A stretch of DNA of 64,000 bases from NCBI RefSeq assembly GCF_039545135.1, contig NZ_BAABRU010000003.1, forward strand, positions 124,001 through 188,000, written 5' to 3'. Under the pieces are notes generated by a model. That model saw only the letters and a program-made list of their open reading frames with translations, searched no databases and had not been told where the DNA came from. This document shows, one piece after another, positions 16,143-25,565 of this stretch. The stretch is from Herpetosiphon gulosus. GTDB lineage: Bacteria > Chloroflexota > Chloroflexia > Chloroflexales > Herpetosiphonaceae. Made by a program: the position numbers and the translations under genes. The first letter of the stretch is position 1. Each line of letters opens with the position of its first letter.

Positions 16143-19100
16143 GATCAAGACTCCTTTGTTGGTTGCACAGGGCATTAATTAATTGTTCAAGTTCAACTAA
16201 ATTAAGTGGTTTATATAAAACTATATCGGCTTGCTCAGTAAGTTTTGGTTGATCAAGAATTGCTAAAGCGCTTAAAGCTATAATTGGCAGATCATAATAG
16301 CGCTTATGTCGCCGAATTGTATTAACCATCTGGATTGCATCACCACCAGCTAATTGTAAATCAAGCATCAATAAATCAATTGGTTGATTGGCGATTACTT
16401 CATAGATATCATGTTGGTTGTAGACTAAGTTTACATTCCAACCAAATTCACTCAAGAAATCACGAATCAATAAGCTATTAGCCAAATTATCGGCAGCAAA
16501 CAAAATCTGCTTGGCTTGATTAATTGGTAATTTTTGCAGTAGCTGATAGCGCGAATCGATATATTGCAGTGCATTCAACAAACGCGCTTGATTTAACGGC
16601 TGATACATGCAATGCCAATGCTTAGGAAGCGTCAGATCAAGCTTGAAATCCTGATCACAGAATAAAATAACTGGCTGCTCGGCAGTTTGGCGGCGAAGTT
16701 GCTCAAACAGTTGTTGCGATAAGCTCGTTTGGCGCAGATCGTAGATTAGCGTTTGATGAGGCTGTTGCAAATAGGCTTGTAAATCGAAATATGGCTTGCA
16801 AAAACGCAACGCTAAGCCTAATTGTTCAGCATAGGCCGTCAATTGTATATTCAGGGTGCGATCTTCGGTCACCACCAGCAGCATCGGTTGTTCGGTTGGC
16901 TCAGCAATTCCAGCATTGCCATACCACGGTAGCACTAAGCGAAACTGGCTACCAACCCCAACTTCACTTTGTAATTCAACTCGTCCGCCATGCAAATTGG
17001 CCATATGATACACTAAGGCCAAGCCTAAGCCAGTTCCAGCATATTGGCGCGAAAGTTTGCTATCAAGCTGTGAAAATGGCCGAAATAATTTTGGAATATC
17101 TTGAGTATTGATCCCAATACCAGTATCCCAAACGGTTAATTCAACTTGATGTAATTGGCTATCCAACTTGACTGATAAACCAATTCGGCCACCAGTTGGA
17201 GTAAACTTCACCGCATTGCTTAATAAATTGACCAACATTTGTTTCAAACGGCGTGAATCGGCACAAAGCATAGCATCTGGAGCACATGGCTCGTATAACA
17301 ATTCAAGTTGTTTATTATGGGCTAATTTTTGCACCATGCGAATGCTAGCTTGGCAAATTTCATCAATCAGGATTGTTTGATGATTAATCGTGAGCTTGCC
17401 AGCCTCAATTTTGGAAAGATCAAGAATATCGTTGATCAAATCGAGCAAATGGCGGCTATTTTCATCAATTTGCTGCAATGCTTGAGCTTGAGCTTGGTTT
17501 AACGCTCCATATTGGTCGTAGCGCAAAGCTTCGGTAAAAGCCAAAATTCCAGTTAATGGAGTGCGCAATTCATGGCTCATACTAGCCAAAAATTCATCTT
17601 TGAGCCGCGCTGCTTTGGCTAATTCAGCATTGGCAATGCTTAATTCATCAGTTTGCTGCTGCAAGGTTTGTTCAATCCGCTTGCGCTCGGTAATATTGCG
17701 AATTACCATCACGACCTCATCGTTACCACTTGGCGCAATCCGCGCTTCAAACACGGTATTCCCCTTGGGCAAGGTCAGTTCATACTCGACATTTTGGGTG
17801 CTATTGGTCTCAATCGCCCGTTGAGTGGCGCTCATAATGTTGAGAATTTGCGGCTGCGGCTGATGATGATGGGCATTCGCCCCAATCATGGCATCTTGGG
17901 GCAAAAAGAGATCTGAGGGATCGTTGGTGTGATAATCCAAAATTTCGCCCTTGAGCGTAAAGCGAATCATCAAATCGGGCATAGCTGCCAGCAATGCTCG
18001 ATTTTTGGTTTCGCTCTGGCGCAGTTGCATTTCGGCATGCTTACGTTGAAACAACGTGCCCAACTGAGTCGCAATCACCGAAATCAAATTAGTGGTACGT
18101 TCGTGATCAACACCGCGACTGCTGCGGAAAAACTCCAAAATGGCGACAACTTGATCATTGGCCAAAATTGGCACAGCAACTGCCGATTGAATTCCAACTT
18201 GCTGAGCTAATTCGTAGCCACGCTGATTGAGATTGCCCTCAGTCCAATGATCGTGCTCAAGCACATAATTGGCAGAGTGTTTGGTTTGCCAGACCCGCCC
18301 AGCCAAACCAGCGCCTTGCGGCAATTCCAAGCTTTGAAGATACTGATAAAAATGTTGAAAGCGTTCGTTGCTACTCCAGCGAATCGGTGCAAGCGCCAAA
18401 AAATCTTGGTTGGTGCTTGGAACCCAAGCCACGCTCAAATCCCAGCCAATTGCTGCACAGATATTGCGCAACACCACTTCAAGGGCACTATTAAAATCAG
18501 CGGCCTCACTGACCGAGCGAGTTGTGCGATAGAGCAAATGAAATTCTTCTTCGGTGCGTTTGCGGGCAGCGATATTATTGCCAATCAGTAAAAAGCCTTC
18601 GAGCACGTCGGCATGCAACAGTGGTGTGATGGTTAATTCAAGCGGAAAGCGTGAGCCAGAACGATGAATCGCTTGCCATTCGTGAGGTTCAGCCACGCCA
18701 CGCCGCGCCTCAGCAAGCAAAATATCCAAATCGGAATAGAACAAACCACGATTGCGATGTTGCTCTGTCTCCCAACGATAGGTCAAATCGGAGCGATCAA
18801 ATAATTTGGTCGGGAAGGGACGGCCTAATAATTCAGTTTCTTGATAGCCAAACTCAAATTCGGCAGCCCGATTAAAGCCGCGCACCACGCCGCCAGCATC
18901 AAGCGAAATAATAATTGAGGGTGCATGTTGAATCATAGTGCGCTGAAACCGATACGATTGAGCCAACTCTTGGGTTCGTTCGACAACACGTTGTTCAAGC
19001 TGCTCGTTCAATTGGCGAATCTGCTGCTCTTGTAATTTGCGTTCAGTAATATCGCTTGCCACGCCCAATAATTGTGAAACTGTACCATCAGCATCGATTG

Positions 19101-20277
19101 CAAAGGGGGTCATGCGCAAGGCAAAGTAGCGATAGATGCCTTCTGGTGAGCGTAAACGACATTCAAAATCAACAATTAATTGTTGATCACTGCTAGTAAC
19201 TGTACGTCCTTGCAAGGTCTGGCGGATGATAGCATGATCGTCAGGGTGGAAGAGGGGCCGAATGGTGTTCATATCAGTAGGATCAATGTTGAAGCTTTTG
19301 AACCATTGGCGACTCACTTCGTTGGTATAGATCAACGATGCCGAAGCACTATCATAAATAAATAATTGTGATGGCAAGGTGTCGGCAATTTTTTGAATAA
19401 AATGCTGCTTGGTTTGCGCCGCCGTTTCAGCTTTTTTCAAGGCACTCAGATCATCGGTGATGCCAACAAAACCACATAGCACGCCAGCTTCAATCACTGG
19501 CGAAATGCGCAAACGCAGCCAGATTAATTGATTAAGCTTGGTATGCAAACGCACCGTTTGATCAAACAAAATGCTAGGAATCGGCTGTTGATTGATGGAA
19601 AGTGCTAAATCGTGCCAAAAACTCTCGCTATCTGAGGCATCTTTAGGGTGTAAAAATTCCATCCAAGCATCGCCCAATACATCTTCGAGCTTAACTTCGA
19701 GCATATATAAGAGCGCAGTGTTGGCATAGACACATTGGCCTTGGGTATCACAGAAAAATACCCCATACGGCGCGGCCTCGTTAATTGCCCGATATCGCGC
19801 CTCGCTGCTGCGCAACATCACTTCGGCCAAACGGCGGCTGCTAATATCGCGGCCCGAAATATTAACTCCCTGCACCACCCGCTGCTCATCGAGAATTGGC
19901 GCAAAGTGAAATTCATAGTAACGAGTGGCTCCAGCATAGTGATGCACAAATTCTTGGGCAAAGGCTTCACCTTGCAAGGCGCGACGATAGGCTTCATTCC
20001 AGGGCTTGGCGATTGGTTTAGGCAGTTGCAACATACTCATTGGCTGGCCTAGCTCAATATGTTGGTCATACCATTGATGCAAATAATCATGAAAGGTACG
20101 ATTGCTCATAATCAAATGCTGACTACTATCAATCGACCAAATCAGGCTCTCAGTATGGTCAATCAAGGCTTGGAGTTTGGCAGTATGGCTGCGAACATGC
20201 TGAAGTTCAGTTTCAAGCAGGCTGACTTGTTGCTTTAATTGGAGTTCCAGCAGCGATTCATTGGCATAACAGGTCAT
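16135..20277 (-). CDS. Large multi-PAS/GAF hybrid histidine kinase
   Basis: A 1380-residue, apparently soluble sensor kinase. Approximate order: coiled coil (1-30), PAS (35-150), PAS (155-275), PAS (290-415), PAS (440-560), GAF (570-735), PAS (745-870), HisKA (890-955; phospho-His in SMSHELRTPLTG), HATPase (1005-1115; DTGIGINTQD and GTGLGLAL), a degenerate receiver (1135-1250) and a full receiver (1262-1378; Asp in LLMLDLQLAGG). No membrane segment. GAGGAA before ATG 20277 supports this start over 20322. Passes signals to the overlapping REC-HD-GYP gene, linking several PAS/GAF inputs to c-di-GMP level. The inputs are unknown. Confidence 0.92.
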   Translation of the reverse strand: MTCYANESLLELQLKQQVSLLETELQHVRSHTAKLQALIDHTESLIWSIDSSQHLIMSNRTFHDYLHQWYDQHIELGQPMSMLQLPKPIAKPWNEAYRRALQGEAFAQEFVHHYAGATRYYEFHFAPILDEQRVVQGVNISGRDISSRRLAEVMLRSSEARYRAINEAAPYGVFFCDTQGQCVYANTALLYMLEVKLEDVLGDAWMEFLHPKDASDSESFWHDLALSINQQPIPSILFDQTVRLHTKLNQLIWLRLRISPVIEAGVLCGFVGITDDLSALKKAETAAQTKQHFIQKIADTLPSQLFIYDSASASLIYTNEVSRQWFKSFNIDPTDMNTIRPLFHPDDHAIIRQTLQGRTVTSSDQQLIVDFECRLRSPEGIYRYFALRMTPFAIDADGTVSQLLGVASDITERKLQEQQIRQLNEQLEQRVVERTQELAQSYRFQRTMIQHAPSIIISLDAGGVVRGFNRAAEFEFGYQETELLGRPFPTKLFDRSDLTYRWETEQHRNRGLFYSDLDILLAEARRGVAEPHEWQAIHRSGSRFPLELTITPLLHADVLEGFLLIGNNIAARKRTEEEFHLLYRTTRSVSEAADFNSALEVVLRNICAAIGWDLSVAWVPSTNQDFLALAPIRWSSNERFQHFYQYLQSLELPQGAGLAGRVWQTKHSANYVLEHDHWTEGNLNQRGYELAQQVGIQSAVAVPILANDQVVAILEFFRSSRGVDHERTTNLISVIATQLGTLFQRKHAEMQLRQSETKNRALLAAMPDLMIRFTLKGEILDYHTNDPSDLFLPQDAMIGANAHHHQPQPQILNIMSATQRAIETNSTQNVEYELTLPKGNTVFEARIAPSGNDEVVMVIRNITERKRIEQTLQQQTDELSIANAELAKAARLKDEFLASMSHELRTPLTGILAFTEALRYDQYGALNQAQAQALQQIDENSRHLLDLINDILDLSKIEAGKLTINHQTILIDEICQASIRMVQKLAHNKQLELLYEPCAPDAMLCADSRRLKQMLVNLLSNAVKFTPTGGRIGLSVKLDSQLHQVELTVWDTGIGINTQDIPKLFRPFSQLDSKLSRQYAGTGLGLALVYHMANLHGGRVELQSEVGVGSQFRLVLPWYGNAGIAEPTEQPMLLVVTEDRTLNIQLTAYAEQLGLALRFCKPYFDLQAYLQQPHQTLIYDLRQTSLSQQLFEQLRRQTAEQPVILFCDQDFKLDLTLPKHWHCMYQPLNQARLLNALQYIDSRYQLLQKLPINQAKQILFAADNLANSLLIRDFLSEFGWNVNLVYNQHDIYEVIANQPIDLLMLDLQLAGGDAIQMVNTIRRHKRYYDLPIIALSALAILDQPKLTEQADIVLYKPLNLVELEQLINALCNQQRSLDRE

Positions 20278-20532
20278 GACAGCAATTCCTCTACAAGCTC
20301 TTGATGTCAGTTTCTCAGGCAAATATCAAGTAAACTTCGATTTCTATCGCTAGAGTACGTTTACAAACCAACGGAGAACCTTACGAATACACATTGATGA
20401 AAACGATTTCAGTCCTGATTGAAACTAGTGCTACATGGGTAGAACATGGTACAACCATGGGTGACGTTCAAGGCCAATTCAGCCTGATTCTGGTATAATC
20501 GCGCAGTTGTTTTGGAAGTTGAGGCACAGTAC

Positions 20533-22617
20533 ATGGGGCGGCGTGTTGCAAGTTGGGTCTGGGTTTTGGGGTTGTATAGCATTTTAGCGATCGGTTTAAC
20601 CTGGCCGTTGATCACGGTTTGGGATAGCCAGATTCCAGGTCAAGCCCACAAAGATGGCTTAGAAGATGCCTATCAGAATATTTGGAACCTGTGGTGGATG
20701 GGTCAGGCGATCAGCCAACCGACCAATCCATTAATAACTGATCGATTTTTTCACCCTGAAACTCCCAATTTGTACTATCACACGCTCTCACCCATCAATA
20801 CCCTGTTGGCTACCCCGATCACGGCAATGTGGGGGCCAATTGCCGGGTTTAACAGTTTGGTACTACTATCGTTCATCGTTGGAGCATTTGGCGCGTGGAA
20901 GTTGGCCTACGATCGGGTTGGTTCTGCGTGGCTAGCACTCCCAGCAGGGGTGATCTTTGCTTGGAACCCTTTTCATGTAGCCTCGGTGGTTGAAGATGGT
21001 CAGCTGCAAATTTTCTGTTTGCAATGGATTCCATTTTATCTGTTGTATGCTTGGCGTTTGGCCGAGCGCGGCGATCGCCGCTCGTTGGGCTTGGCGGGGC
21101 TTTTTCTCGGCCTTACCATCTGGACTGATTGGTATTTTAGTTTGTTTTTGTTGCTTTGGACGCTGGGCTTTGGGCTTTGGCAACTTTGGCGTAGCGATTG
21201 GCCGCAACGCAAACGCTTATTCAGGCAATTTAGCTTACTTGGGTTATTCGGAATACTCGCGGCATTGCCGTTGTTGCTGCCAATGTTGATCGAGGCCAGC
21301 CGCGCCAATTATATGCAACTCTACCCCGAAAATGATCCGGTGCGGCTTTCGGCAGATTTGGCGGCGTTTGTGGTTCCAGCCCGCTTGCATAGCCTTTGGG
21401 GCCGCTTCTTCAGCGACTTGCCTAGCGCAATCAATCGACGCTTGTATTTGGGAATTGTGCCACTTGGTTTGGCACTCGTAGCAACTTGGAAAATCGCTAA
21501 AGCCCGGCCTTGGTTGATTATGACGGTAATTCTGGTAATTTTAGCCTTGGGTCCAACGCTTAAACTTGCAGGAACAACTACCACGATTGCGTTACCATAC
21601 CGTTTAATTCAGCAGCTACCATTTATTAGTTTGGCTCGCCAACCTGATCGCTTTATGGTGCTAGGAATGCTCACCTTGGCAATCACCAGCAGCTATGGCT
21701 TGGTTTGGCTCAGCACCAAATTAACTTGGCAACGCACATTGGTAATGGTGATCGTCGTTACGATTGGGATTGAATATCTGCCAACGCCCTTTGACATGCG
21801 CCAACCCACAATTCCCCCAAGCTTGGCGCAATTGCCCAAAACCGATGCTGCTGCCCTGCTTGAAGTACCGTTTCATGCAGATTTGCCCTATCGTGATGCT
21901 GAGCGTATGCTATTTCAAACCGTGCATGGTCGCCCAATCAGTGGCGGCTATCACTCGCGGCTTTATCCCCAACCGCAATATCAACTGCCAGTGCTCCGCG
22001 ATTTAGCCACGCTGAGCCAACACCCAGAGATTGTGCAAACCGCAGGCAATTGGGCGCAACAATTAGCGACATTGAATTTTGGCTATATCGTAGGCTATAA
22101 GCAACAGCCAAACGGGCCACGCAACTACAGCCCCAGCCAAATTGCCGAATTCAAACAATTTGTCGAGGCCAATTTAGAGGTAAATCAACCGTTGGCCGAA
22201 GATGATTTTGTGGTGATCTATCAAGTGCCACAGGCCCAAGGTGTGCCAATTATCAATCTGCGTGATGGTTGGGGCAATTTAGAGCCAAGCGCAACTGGCA
22301 ATTATCGCTGGATGGGTCAAGCAGCCAGTTTGGGCCTGCTCGTGCCTGAAGCGGGCTTTTATCGCTTGCGTTGGCAGGCAATTCCCGCTGCAAGTGCTCG
22401 CACGTTACAAGTTACTTGGCACAACAACCAATTAAGTATCCCAATCAGCCTTGAGCCACGCCAATATGACGTGTTGATTGAGCTACCAGCAGGCCAAACT
22501 ATCGTGCAGCTTCAAGCGATTGAACCAGCGACAACTGGCGATGCAATTGCCAACAACGGCGATCAACGGCCAATTAGCCTGCAATTGAGCAATCTACAAC
22601 TGATCAGCACTGAATAA
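20533..22617 (+). CDS. Multi-spanning GT-C-like membrane protein
   Basis: A 694-residue protein with about 10-12 membrane helices in the first ~430 residues and a soluble C-terminal beta-rich domain (about 440-690) outside the membrane. The first extracytoplasmic loop is acidic (KDGLEDAYQNIWNLWW), as in GT-C glycosyltransferases that use polyprenyl-phosphate sugars; an aromatic NPFHVASVVEDGQLQ segment follows. GAGG precedes ATG 20533 (TTG 20512 is less likely). Probably modifies surface polysaccharide or glycolipid, but family assignment is tentative. Confidence 0.7.
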   Translation: MGRRVASWVWVLGLYSILAIGLTWPLITVWDSQIPGQAHKDGLEDAYQNIWNLWWMGQAISQPTNPLITDRFFHPETPNLYYHTLSPINTLLATPITAMWGPIAGFNSLVLLSFIVGAFGAWKLAYDRVGSAWLALPAGVIFAWNPFHVASVVEDGQLQIFCLQWIPFYLLYAWRLAERGDRRSLGLAGLFLGLTIWTDWYFSLFLLLWTLGFGLWQLWRSDWPQRKRLFRQFSLLGLFGILAALPLLLPMLIEASRANYMQLYPENDPVRLSADLAAFVVPARLHSLWGRFFSDLPSAINRRLYLGIVPLGLALVATWKIAKARPWLIMTVILVILALGPTLKLAGTTTTIALPYRLIQQLPFISLARQPDRFMVLGMLTLAITSSYGLVWLSTKLTWQRTLVMVIVVTIGIEYLPTPFDMRQPTIPPSLAQLPKTDAAALLEVPFHADLPYRDAERMLFQTVHGRPISGGYHSRLYPQPQYQLPVLRDLATLSQHPEIVQTAGNWAQQLATLNFGYIVGYKQQPNGPRNYSPSQIAEFKQFVEANLEVNQPLAEDDFVVIYQVPQAQGVPIINLRDGWGNLEPSATGNYRWMGQAASLGLLVPEAGFYRLRWQAIPAASARTLQVTWHNNQLSIPISLEPRQYDVLIELPAGQTIVQLQAIEPATTGDAIANNGDQRPISLQLSNLQLISTE

Positions 22618-22622
22618 TTAAG

Positions 22623-22649
22623 GCAAGTCCTTTAAGCAGGAGGACTTGC
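22623..22649 (+). terminator. Hairpin after the GT-C-like gene
   Basis: GCAAGTCCT (22623-22631) / AGGACTTGC (22641-22649), a 9-bp stem a few bases past the stop at 22617, followed by TAATTAATAT. Confidence 0.65.
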
Positions 22650-22673
22650 TAATTAATATAAGGCAACAAAAAA

Positions 22674-22696
22674 CCTCTCGCAGGATTTGCGAGAGG
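22674..22696 (-). terminator. Terminator of the PlsC gene
   Basis: CCTCTCGCA (22674-22682) / TGCGAGAGG (22688-22696). On the minus strand the stem is followed by a T-run (TTTTTTG), a standard intrinsic terminator for the gene starting at 23339. Confidence 0.85.
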
Positions 22697-22703
22697 CTGC
22701 AAT

Positions 22704-23339
22704 TTAGACGCTTAAGGCTTGTTTGTAGAAACCTTGCATGGTCGGCGGCAGCATTGAGGCAATTTGATGCATCGTGGTATCTAAGGCGAGTTGGCGGCCT
22801 TCGTGACCCTTGATTTTACGATCAACCACAATTGGCGCAGCATAACGCACAATCACCGTCGAGCGTCGCCAGGGCCAACCTAGCGTTTTAGTGCCAATCA
22901 CAGCGGCTGGAACAATCGGTACATTCGCCAGTTGGGCCATAGCAATGATGCCATGTTTGCCTTCTAAAAGCTCGCCAGAGCGTGAACGAGTACCTTCAGG
23001 CAGAATAATCAACGGCTGACCAGATTGTAAAACTGCTTTACAACGTGCCAAGGCCTCGCGATCAGCCTCACCCCGCCGCACGGGGATGCCGCCAACCGCT
23101 GTTGCAATCCGCCCAAGAATCGGCAATTCAAATAGTTCTTGCTTGCCGAGTGCTCCAATGAGATGCCCAGGCGAACCCAAGGAAAGCGCCACAGGGTCCC
23201 AATTGCTCACATGATTCGAGGCCAAAATATAGCCACCAGTCACCGGAAGATGCTCTTGGCCTTCAACAATCAGGCGAGCACGCATCCCCAACAGCACACG
23301 GCAAATAAACCGTACAATTTGATAGATTAATGGCACCAC
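22704..23339 (-). CDS. plsC: 1-acyl-sn-glycerol-3-phosphate acyltransferase (PlsC family)
   Basis: A 211-residue membrane-associated acyltransferase of phospholipid synthesis, moving an acyl chain to lysophosphatidate. Motif I is NHVSNWDP (His43, Asp48), motif III is LPEGTRSRSGEL, and motif IV is VPIVPAAVIG. The N-terminal helix (about 3-20) anchors it to the membrane. Start GTG 23339 has AGAAGG upstream. A second, more distant member of the superfamily lies at 62587. Followed by a clear terminator, and 19 bp downstream of the J-protein gene on the same strand, with which it may be co-transcribed. Confidence 0.88.
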   Translation of the reverse strand: MVPLIYQIVRFICRVLLGMRARLIVEGQEHLPVTGGYILASNHVSNWDPVALSLGSPGHLIGALGKQELFELPILGRIATAVGGIPVRRGEADREALARCKAVLQSGQPLIILPEGTRSRSGELLEGKHGIIAMAQLANVPIVPAAVIGTKTLGWPWRRSTVIVRYAAPIVVDRKIKGHEGRQLALDTTMHQIASMLPPTMQGFYKQALSV

Positions 23340-23358
23340 GGCACAAACCTTCTAGCAG

Positions 23359-24696
23359 CTATGGCAAAGCGCGAAGTCGTAGGTTATCGAAATAGACATC
23401 AGCACCACTGTTGCCAGCTAACACAAAACCATACGCTCCACCAGGGAACGCAGGCAAAACAACTTCTCCAAGATAGGTATCATTCCAATAGAGATGGGTT
23501 ACCGCGCCACGTTGGGCAATCACCAAACGACCTGGGCCGAGGCCTGAGCCTGAAGCCAAGAGCGTGGTCTGAGCCGCAAAGCGTTGCTGAAAAGCCCATG
23601 TTCCATCTGCGGCAATAATAAAGCGATAGTAATTATTACCATCGATAAAGCCCATCATCAAGCCGCCACTGCCACTGACCGCCTCAACATCAGCGGCCAA
23701 AACGACATTTTGAGCAGGCAAAGCCGGGCCAAACGACCAAACCGAGCCAACGCCAGCGACCATGGTCATATGATAGCGGCCATTAATAAACTCAAAATTC
23801 CAGTTGCCACCATTACCAACTGGCCATGTCCCGCCATCCAAATTATCGCTGACTAGAATTGGCCCACTCAGATCGTCTGGTAAGGGAGCAGGCGTATTGC
23901 TTGGGGCAGCAGTTGGTTCACTGGTCGGGCTGGGTTCGAGCGTTGGCTCACTAGTCGGTTCACTAGTCGGGCTAGGTTCGAGCGTTGGTTCGGCAGTTGG
24001 TTCAAGCGTGGCCTCAGTCGTTGGCTCAATACTTGGTTCAACCACAACCCCTTCATCGCTGGTAGCCGTTGGGTTGATCGCAACCTCGCCTTCAACCGTG
24101 ACGGTTGGCAGATCGGCGACAAGCGGTGCGGTTGCCGTCACATTCGGATTGGTTGCGTTGGTATTTGAACCACCAAAAAACCAAACAGCTCCAACCAATG
24201 CGGCAACCCCAACACTACCACCTATGATCGCCACAGCCTTTTTGTTAACTGGACGTTTGGCTTTGGCAGGTTGGTTGCGTTTTAATGCAAATTCAGCGCG
24301 ATACAGCAAATCGGCGCTATCACGATAAAAGGGATCAGCATTTTGAATTTGGCGAAAAATATTAGCAGCACCAGCAAAATCATTGGCGCTCAGCAAACTG
24401 CGGCCATGTTCGTAAAGCTGAGCCAAACGCTCAGGATTGCCAACTGGCTCAGGAGTTGCCGCCGCGCTCGGGGTTGCACGCCGAACAGGCTTGTCTTTTT
24501 GGGTCAAACTATAAGCTTCGGTGATCGCTGAAGCTCGTTTGCGGGCATAGTCTTGCTCGTTGGGGCTAGCACTGCTCCAACGATCAGGGTGATATTTAGC
24601 AATTTCTTGGCGATACGCCCGTTTGATTTCCTCTGGCGGAGCATTGCGCGTCACGCCAAGCAGTTCATAAGAGTCAAGCTGTTCAAAATCGTACAC
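23359..24696 (-). CDS. Transmembrane J-domain protein with LamG-like outer domain
   Basis: About 445 residues: an N-terminal J domain (about 5-70; YELLGVTRNAPPEEIKRAY, HPD at 36-38, partner to DnaK), a TPR-like helical stretch (about 90-140), one membrane helix (about 153-175), a Thr/Pro/Glu/Ser-rich spacer with repeated TSEPT/LEPSP units (about 225-265) and a C-terminal beta-sandwich (about 275-445). The order places the J domain inside and the sandwich outside. GTG 24696 has GAGGA at good spacing. It may couple an extracellular cue or anchor to the chaperone system; this is inference. A related sandwich is fused to the XRE protein at 4669. Confidence 0.82.
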   Translation of the reverse strand: MYDFEQLDSYELLGVTRNAPPEEIKRAYRQEIAKYHPDRWSSASPNEQDYARKRASAITEAYSLTQKDKPVRRATPSAAATPEPVGNPERLAQLYEHGRSLLSANDFAGAANIFRQIQNADPFYRDSADLLYRAEFALKRNQPAKAKRPVNKKAVAIIGGSVGVAALVGAVWFFGGSNTNATNPNVTATAPLVADLPTVTVEGEVAINPTATSDEGVVVEPSIEPTTEATLEPTAEPTLEPSPTSEPTSEPTLEPSPTSEPTAAPSNTPAPLPDDLSGPILVSDNLDGGTWPVGNGGNWNFEFINGRYHMTMVAGVGSVWSFGPALPAQNVVLAADVEAVSGSGGLMMGFIDGNNYYRFIIAADGTWAFQQRFAAQTTLLASGSGLGPGRLVIAQRGAVTHLYWNDTYLGEVVLPAFPGGAYGFVLAGNSGADVYFDNLRLRALP

Positions 24697-24863
24697 GAGC
24701 ACTATCCTCTGTTCGCTGGTGGTTCTCGGCGATTATACCATGCCGATCAAGATCATTGTGAAAATTTGGGCAATGAACGCAAATCAGTGTTACAGTTTAA
24801 GCGCAATGCCTCAATTCCCTAAGCCCTAGCATAGCACACTTGGTGCTGATTAAGTAGGAATAT

Positions 24864-25565
24864 ATGCCAAAAATATTAATTAATCTTGACCATGTTACAA
24901 AATCGTTTCAAGAAGCGGGCCAAGCGCGGCTGGTGCTGCGCGATATCAATGCGCAAATTCAACAGGGCGAAGTGATTGCCTTGCTTGGGCGTTCTGGTTC
25001 AGGCAAATCGACCTTACTGAATATTTTAAGTGGCATCGATGCCCCAAGCTCAGGTCGCATTACGATTAACGAGATTGAGCTAGGCCAGCTCAACGAGCAC
25101 CAACGCACCCTGTTTCGGCGGCAACATATTGGCTTTGTGTTCCAATTTTTCAATTTGATTCCAACCCTCAGTGTCGAAGAAAATGTGCTGCTGCCGCTGG
25201 AATTAGCTGGTCGGTTAACTGCTGCTCAACGTGAACGCGCCTATGAATTGCTGCGCCGCGTGCATTTGTTTGATCGTCGCCATGTCTACCCTGATAAGCT
25301 TTCGGGCGGCGAACAACAACGAATTGCGATCGCCCGCGCTTTGGCCCATGATCCACTGCTGATTCTCGCCGATGAACCAACCGGCAATTTAGATGCCACG
25401 ACCGGCCAAGAGGTGCTGAATTTGCTTGATGAGATGAGCCGTCAAGCAGGAAAAACCCTCTTGATGGTAACCCACTCGCTCGAAGTGGCTCGCCGCGCCG
25501 ATCGGGTGTTGAGCATGGTCGATGGGCAGTTGGTCGAGCATACTTTGGCCGAGGTCGAACTATGA
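24864..25565 (+). CDS. ABC transporter ATP-binding protein, LolD/MacB type
   Basis: A 233-residue ATPase: Walker [10 protein letters not shown] (about 42-50), Q-loop in [14 protein letters not shown], signature LSGGEQQR, Walker [10 protein letters not shown] and switch His in VTHS. The family (LolD/MacB/FtsE-like) drives MacB-type mechanotransmission rather than passage through the membrane. Its stop overlaps the permease start by 4 bp (ATGA), so the two are translationally coupled. Preceded by about 160 bp without a gene, which holds its promoter and that of the divergent J-protein gene. Confidence 0.93.
   Translation: MPKILINLDHVTKSFQEAGQARLVLRDINAQIQQGEVIALLGRSGSGKSTLLNILSGIDAPSSGRITINEIELGQLNEHQRTLFRRQHIGFVFQFFNLIPTLSVEENVLLPLELAGRLTAAQRERAYELLRRVHLFDRRHVYPDKLSGGEQQRIAIARALAHDPLLILADEPTGNLDATTGQEVLNLLDEMSRQAGKTLLMVTHSLEVARRADRVLSMVDGQLVEHTLAEVEL

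Noticed and set aside
16135-20277. Fusion or assembly artefact in the 1380-residue kinase
   Set aside because: All domains are in one continuous frame in an order typical of large hybrid kinases, and the partner regulator overlaps its stop.
23804-24328. A plus-strand frame with repeated GSLVGLGSSVG units, like a repeat protein
   Set aside because: It is the antisense of the Thr/Pro/Glu/Ser-rich spacer of the J-protein gene, which explains the periodicity.
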